From CAYSYH01 sp964435455 (GTDB lineage Bacteria > Patescibacteriota > WWE3 > 2-01-FULL-39-13 > JAACPI01), in the NCBI GenBank assembly GCA_964435455.1, contig CAYSYH010000028.1, positions 1-8,922 on the forward strand: a stretch of 8,922 nt of DNA. Direction: 5' to 3'. Below the pieces are notes generated by a model. That model ran no database searches. It had not been told where the DNA came from and saw nothing but the letters and a program-made list of their open reading frames with translations. Position 1 is the stretch's first letter. Every line of letters starts with the position of its first letter. The position numbers and the translations under genes were made by a program. Of the stretch, positions 5,671-8,922 are shown one piece after another.

Positions 5671-5919
5671 TTATTTTCCTGTTAAATAGTTATTTGCAAT
5701 TATTGTCATTATTACCAATGAATTAATAATGGCTATATTTAAAATAAATTTATTTGATTCATCTTTCTTTTCTTTTGCTCTTGTTGTTAAAGTTTTAAAA
5801 TTTATGTTAATGGTATTCCAAATAAAAAAAATGCCAGAATTGTCATTAACCCTAATCCTGCCAATAAAATATTAACCTCTTTAGGCTTTTGCGGGTTTTC
5901 TATATTTTTCTATACCCAT
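5671..5919 (-). pseudogene. Remnant of a small two-helix membrane protein, frameshifted
   Basis: The minus strand carries coding-like sequence in two frames. The first (about 5909-5804) encodes ENPQKPKEVN followed by a clear hydrophobic helix, ILLAGLGLMTILAFFLFGI. It has no start codon of its own and ends in TAA. The second ends at a TAA at 5671-5673. It encodes a charged linker, KTLTTRAKEKKDESNK, and a second hydrophobic stretch, FILNIAIINSLVIMTIIA. The frames meet at a T8 run (plus-strand A8, 5824-5831) by a -1 shift. A plausible start ATG at 5917-5919 (MGIE) is out of frame with the first helix by one base. The parts make sense as one protein of about 83 residues with two membrane helices. 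I cannot name it. Decay, error and recoding are all possible. Confidence 0.45.
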
Positions 5920-5975
5920 ATATTAATAACATGTTTTATTAAGCTTAATTATTCTAATTATATTATAGTTTATAT

Positions 5976-6003
5976 TTTTCCACATAAAAAATAGTTTTCC
6001 ACA
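5976..6003 (+). promoter_or_regulatory. Two DnaA-box-like 9-mers beside an AT-only stretch
   Basis: TTTTCCACA occurs at 5976-5984 and again, same orientation, at 5995-6003. The copies start 19 bases apart, close to two helical turns. The motif fits the relaxed DnaA box TTWTNCACA and differs from TTATCCACA at one position. Immediately upstream (about 5918-5979) the DNA is almost pure A/T. A weaker inverted version, TGTGGATTT, lies at 6076-6084. The cluster may bind DnaA. Whether it is an origin, a regulatory site or chance cannot be decided here. Confidence 0.35.
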
Positions 6004-6014
6004 ACCCCTCCTTG

Positions 6015-6055
6015 CTGTATTGTACTGTATACTTGGTTAGCACATCATACTGTAT
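6015..6055 (+). repeat. Short CTGTAT direct repeats
   Basis: CTGTAT occurs at 6015-6020, 6025-6030 and 6050-6055. The last two extend to TACTGTAT and are 25 bases apart. They lie between the DnaA-box-like pair and the tRNA promoter. They could be protein-binding iterons, but no function can be read from sequence alone. Confidence 0.35.
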
Positions 6056-6101
6056 CTAGTAGGTATATATCTGTTTGTGGATTTAATTAGTTAATTTTTA
6101 G

Positions 6102-6110
6102 TGTTATAAT
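6102..6110 (+). promoter_or_regulatory. Extended -10 promoter of tRNA-Ala
   Basis: TGTTATAAT is a perfect extended -10 element (TG, one base, TATAAT at 6105-6110). It ends 12 bases before the tRNA, so the primary transcript would carry only about five extra 5' bases. No convincing -35 is seen, as is typical of extended -10 promoters. Confidence 0.65.
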
Positions 6111-6122
6111 TTTTTAAGTTTG

Positions 6123-6199
6123 GGGCCTGTAGCTCAGTTGGCTAGAGCGCTGCCATGGCATGGCAGAGGTCAGGGGTTCAAATCCCCTCAGGTCCACCA
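6123..6199 (+). tRNA. tRNA-Ala (anticodon GGC)
   Basis: The gene is 77 bases with an encoded CCA (6197-6199). The acceptor stem GGGCCTG/CAGGTCC has the G3-U70 pair that marks alanine tRNAs. The D stem is GCTC/GAGC. The anticodon stem CTGCC/GGCAG encloses the loop ATGGCAT, giving anticodon GGC (6157-6159). The T stem is AGGGG/CCCCT around TTCAAAT. The loop has the A32-U38 pair that is also present in E. coli tRNA-Ala(GGC), where it tunes ribosome affinity. It reads GCC and GCU. It stands alone, with its own promoter, in the gap between galU and clpC. Confidence 0.97.
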
Positions 6200-6262
6200 A
6201 TATATTACTATTTAAAATCCCCTTTTATTTTTTAGCGCATTATTTTAGTTTGTTGTTTAATT

Positions 6263-6271
6263 TGGTATAAT
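6263..6271 (+). promoter_or_regulatory. Extended -10 promoter overlapping the clpC start region
   Basis: TGGTATAAT is a perfect extended -10 element, with TATAAT at 6266-6271. Transcription would begin near 6277-6279, essentially at the first ATG (6276). The mRNA would then be leaderless, or translation would begin at the second in-frame ATG (6288) with a leader of about ten bases. There is no Shine-Dalgarno before either. Confidence 0.6.
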
Positions 6272-6275
6272 ATTT

Positions 6276-8531
6276 ATGTTTAATATTATGGATAAAAAAG
6301 CTAATATATCACAAAAAGTAAAACAATTGTTATCTAGCATAAAGTGGGATTACGAAAAAGGCACTGTACAAAGTTTGGATATTTTAAAAGTTATATCTAA
6401 AGATAAAACTTTAAATTTATTAATTGAGTCTAACGATTTAAGAGACTTAAAACAAAAAACCTTATCTATAGAAGCTTTATTAAACCAATCTCAATTAGAA
6501 GCTAAGGATTTTAATAGCCCTTTAATTGAAACACCCCATTTGTTAATGGCTGTTGTAAAATTTTTAAGCAATAAAAAATATCGTCAAATAAAAGGGCAAC
6601 TTAATCAGTTACTAAATCAAATGCCTATGGGTAATTCTAAAAAAGATTTAAGTACCCATAGTATTTTACAAAAATCTAAAAAAGAATTTGAAAAAACTAT
6701 ACATAATGATTCCTATTCTTTACCGCCATTTTTAAGAGACATAAACTATTTGTCTAAAAAAAATCTATTGGCCAAACCTATACCCAATAAATCTTTAGAA
6801 GAAGAAATAATAAGTGTAATTGGTAGAAAACACAAAAATTCTATAGTTATATTAGGCCCTAAAGGGAGTGGTAAAACTTCTACATTGCTGTCTTTAGCAC
6901 ATAGAATTACCAAAGGCGATGTTCCTAAATTTTTAAGCGATTCTAAGATTTTTTACGTAAATTTGGGCGGTTTTAGCCATATGCTTGATTTTAAAGAAAA
7001 ATTTGAATCTTTATTTAAAAAAATTATATATAGTCCTACAAAGAAACATCAATTTATAATATTTTTATTGGATGATTTACATTTGCTTTCTCAATCTGGT
7101 TTTTTTAGTTTTTCGCCCCCTTTGCTAGATCCATTATTAGGTTCAAAAGCTTCGGCTAAATTACAACCTTTACCTAAAGTTACTTTTATTGCTACATTAG
7201 ATGACACTCTTTCTGATAGATTTTTAGAAGGACCTATACAAGATTATTGGGAATTAATAAGATTGCTCCCCCCTAAGAGAGAAAGGCTTTTAAAAATACT
7301 AAATCAAAAGGTCTTAGATTTACAAAAACATCATGATTTAAGAATATATAAACCTACATTAGGTTATTTAGCTACTGCTTTACCTAAATTGGCAAAGGAG
7401 TTAGATTTACCTTTAATAGGTTTTTCTGTTAACTTAGTTGATGACTTGTTTTCTAAATTTTCTTTAGAGCAGTCTTTAAATAAAAAGGTTAAAAAGACTA
7501 AATTTGTCCCTAAAAGTTTTGTTCAGGAGTATTTAAAAAACAGGTATAATTATAATCCACAAAAAAACTTTAGTGATAGTATAATTAGCCGTTTGATGTA
7601 TTTAGAAGATAACATTAAAAATGAAATAATAGGTCAAAATCATGCAATAGAATCTTTAGTGCGTACAATAAAACGTTCTGTCTTAGGTCTTTCTAATACA
7701 AATAAACCTAAGGCAAGCGTACTTTTTTTAGGACCTACTGGGGTAGGTAAAACCCAAACAGCTAAGGTTTTAGCTAAACATTTGTTTGGTAAAAAAAAGA
7801 TAATACGCATAGATATGTCCGACTTTATGGAAAAACATACTGTGTCACGTTTGGTAGGTTCTCCTCCTGGTTATGTGGGTTATGGAGAAGGGGGGCAATT
7901 AACTAATTTTGTTAAGAAAAACCCTCAAAGTGTAGTTTTATTTGATGAAATAGAAAAAGCCCATACAGATGTTTTAAATATACTTTTACAGATATTAGAA
8001 GAAGGACAACTAACCGACGGAGAGGGTAATGTTATAAGTTTTAACCAAGCTGTAATTGTATTAACAAGCAATTTAGGAGCAGAATTGATAAATAAAGATC
8101 CAATAGGTTTTATGAACAAAAAAGGGTATGATATTACCTATCAAAATGTAAAAGAAAGGCTGCTAGAAAACTTAAAAAAGAAGATAAAGCCCGAAATAAT
8201 TAACAGATTAAATGAAATTGTAGTATATAAACAACTAACTAAGAATGATGCTTCTTTAATTTTGCAAAAAGAACTTAGCGTACTTAAACAAAAAGTTTTG
8301 GAAAAGCATAATATTTATTTAATTATAAACCCTAAGGTTACCCAATTTATATTGAAAAAGGGTTTTTCTAAAGAATATGGGGTTAGAGAATTACAAAGGA
8401 GCTTAGACCGTAATTTAACTGATCCTATAATTGACTTTATTCTACAAAAATACTCTCTAAAAAAACCTAAAGAAGCTATGAAGGTTTATGTTAAAAAAAG
8501 CAAAAAAGGTGATATTATTTTACAATCGTAG
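6276..8531 (+). CDS. clpC: ClpC-type AAA+ unfoldase, ATPase subunit of the Clp protease
   Basis: This 751-residue Hsp100 protein has two AAA+ modules. Module 1 has Walker A GPKGSGKT (194-201), but its Walker B reads IIFLLDDLHLL (261-271), with Asp in place of the catalytic Glu. Module 2 is canonical: Walker A GPTGVGKT (486-493), pore loop GYVGYGEGG (532-540), Walker B VVLFDEIEKAH (553-563), sensor 1 LTSNLG (596-601), arginine finger PEIINR (639-644) and sensor 2 GVREL (702-706). An IGF tripeptide (610-612) sits where ClpC and ClpA carry their ClpP-docking loop; ClpB lacks it. This argues for a protease partner rather than a disaggregase, as does the short linker with no large ClpB-type middle domain. 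The N-terminal repeat domain is diverged, recognisable mainly at TPHLLMAV (86-93). No clpP lies in the window. The start may be M1 or M5 (6288), given the promoter position. radA follows 38 bases downstream. Confidence 0.92.
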   Translation: MFNIMDKKANISQKVKQLLSSIKWDYEKGTVQSLDILKVISKDKTLNLLIESNDLRDLKQKTLSIEALLNQSQLEAKDFNSPLIETPHLLMAVVKFLSNKKYRQIKGQLNQLLNQMPMGNSKKDLSTHSILQKSKKEFEKTIHNDSYSLPPFLRDINYLSKKNLLAKPIPNKSLEEEIISVIGRKHKNSIVILGPKGSGKTSTLLSLAHRITKGDVPKFLSDSKIFYVNLGGFSHMLDFKEKFESLFKKIIYSPTKKHQFIIFLLDDLHLLSQSGFFSFSPPLLDPLLGSKASAKLQPLPKVTFIATLDDTLSDRFLEGPIQDYWELIRLLPPKRERLLKILNQKVLDLQKHHDLRIYKPTLGYLATALPKLAKELDLPLIGFSVNLVDDLFSKFSLEQSLNKKVKKTKFVPKSFVQEYLKNRYNYNPQKNFSDSIISRLMYLEDNIKNEIIGQNHAIESLVRTIKRSVLGLSNTNKPKASVLFLGPTGVGKTQTAKVLAKHLFGKKKIIRIDMSDFMEKHTVSRLVGSPPGYVGYGEGGQLTNFVKKNPQSVVLFDEIEKAHTDVLNILLQILEEGQLTDGEGNVISFNQAVIVLTSNLGAELINKDPIGFMNKKGYDITYQNVKERLLENLKKKIKPEIINRLNEIVVYKQLTKNDASLILQKELSVLKQKVLEKHNIYLIINPKVTQFILKKGFSKEYGVRELQRSLDRNLTDPIIDFILQKYSLKKPKEAMKVYVKKSKKGDIILQS

Positions 8532-8569
8532 ATTTAATACTTTTTAAATATTTTTTATGCCAAAGAATA

Positions 8570-8922
8570 ATGAAAAAAAAAAAATACTTTGAATGCCAAA
8601 ATTGTGGAGCTCAATATCCTAAATGGCAGGGTCAATGTGATTTTTGTGGAAAATGGAATACATTAGAAGAAATTATTTTTTCTGAAAACCTTGCTAATTC
8701 TACTATAAATGCTTCTTCAAACATAAATGTATTAAATATTAAAGATATTGATAATTTAAAACTAAACCGTATAAAAACAGGGCTTAATGAGTTTGACCGT
8801 GTTTTAGGTGGTGGTTTTTTAAATGGACAGTCTGTGTTGTTAGCTGGGGAACCTGGTGTTGGTAAGTCTACTTTATTATTACAGGTTGCAAATAAACTCA
8901 ATATGCCTGTATACTATATATG
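8570..8922 (+). CDS. radA: DNA repair protein RadA (Sms), N-terminal part
   Basis: The right edge of the window truncates this gene after 117 codons. RadA is a RecA-like, DnaB-related helicase that promotes branch migration in recombination. Visible are the N-terminal four-cysteine zinc finger (C9, C12, C23, C26, in YFECQNCGAQYPKWQG), the conserved TGLNEFDRVLGGG (70-82) and Walker A GEPGVGKST (93-101). The RadA-specific KNRFG motif would lie further on. The start at 8570 gives MKKKKYFECQNCG, a normal RadA beginning. An ATG 13 bases upstream (8557) is in another frame and stops after the 12-base A run (8573-8584). There is no Shine-Dalgarno. The gene follows clpC closely and is probably co-transcribed. 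In Firmicutes radA also follows clpC, which supports both calls. Confidence 0.93.
   Translation, partial: MKKKKYFECQNCGAQYPKWQGQCDFCGKWNTLEEIIFSENLANSTINASSNINVLNIKDIDNLKLNRIKTGLNEFDRVLGGGFLNGQSVLLAGEPGVGKSTLLLQVANKLNMPVYYI

Noticed and set aside
6100..6200. tRNA-linked attachment site or integrated element
   Set aside because: No repeat of the tRNA 3' end was found elsewhere in the window, and no integrase is present.
6200..6262. Intrinsic terminator after tRNA-Ala
   Set aside because: A T-rich stretch is present, but no stable stem precedes it.
8632..8901. Minus-strand 89-residue open frame
   Set aside because: It is antisense to radA, whose zinc finger and Walker A motif are unmistakable.
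1..8922. CRISPR array or recoded UGA
   Set aside because: No regularly spaced repeats were seen. The conserved genes contain no in-frame TGA and use TGG for Trp, so a standard code suffices.

Overview
The window reads as a piece of the chromosome of a small-genome, AT-rich bacterium, most likely a member of the Candidate Phyla Radiation (Patescibacteria). The reasons are the strongly A/T-biased DNA, a compact four-repeat S1 protein, a UTP-glucose-1-phosphate uridylyltransferase with a non-canonical uridylyl-site motif, reduced Clp and RadA homologues, and little Shine-Dalgarno signal in front of most genes. The genetic code looks standard. The phylum assignment is an inference; no database search was possible.

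Layout. Positions 1 to about 355 are the 3' end of a 23S rRNA gene. No 5S rRNA follows it. Two functional elements of this rRNA differ from the textbook sequence: the sarcin-ricin loop carries GCAA instead of GAGA, and the A-loop carries C where E. coli has U2555. Convergent to the rRNA, on the minus strand from 3308 down to 422, lies a reading frame for an unrecognised, lysine- and glutamate-rich protein. It is cut into three overlapping pieces by two -1 shifts. The first is at an A7C8 tract (coding strand), the second at an A5 run. Rejoined, the pieces give one protein of about 962 residues.

A divergent intergenic region (3309-3484) holds a good sigma-70-type promoter, two mutually exclusive leader hairpins and a strong ribosome binding site for the S1-domain protein (3485-4609). 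A UTP-glucose-1-phosphate uridylyltransferase gene (galU, 4694-5602) follows. The 520-base gap after it (5603-6122) contains the remains of a small two-helix membrane protein on the minus strand, an AT-only stretch, two identical DnaA-box-like 9-mers, short CTGTAT repeats, and an extended -10 promoter for the next gene. Then come tRNA-Ala(GGC) (6123-6199), a ClpC-type AAA+ unfoldase (6276-8531) whose promoter almost touches its start codon, and the beginning of radA (8570 to the window edge).

Functionally the plus-strand genes are translation, envelope-sugar and proteostasis/repair housekeeping genes. The adjacent clpC-radA pair matches a gene order known from Firmicutes. The most unusual material is the rRNA variation and the broken or phase-variable minus-strand gene beside it.
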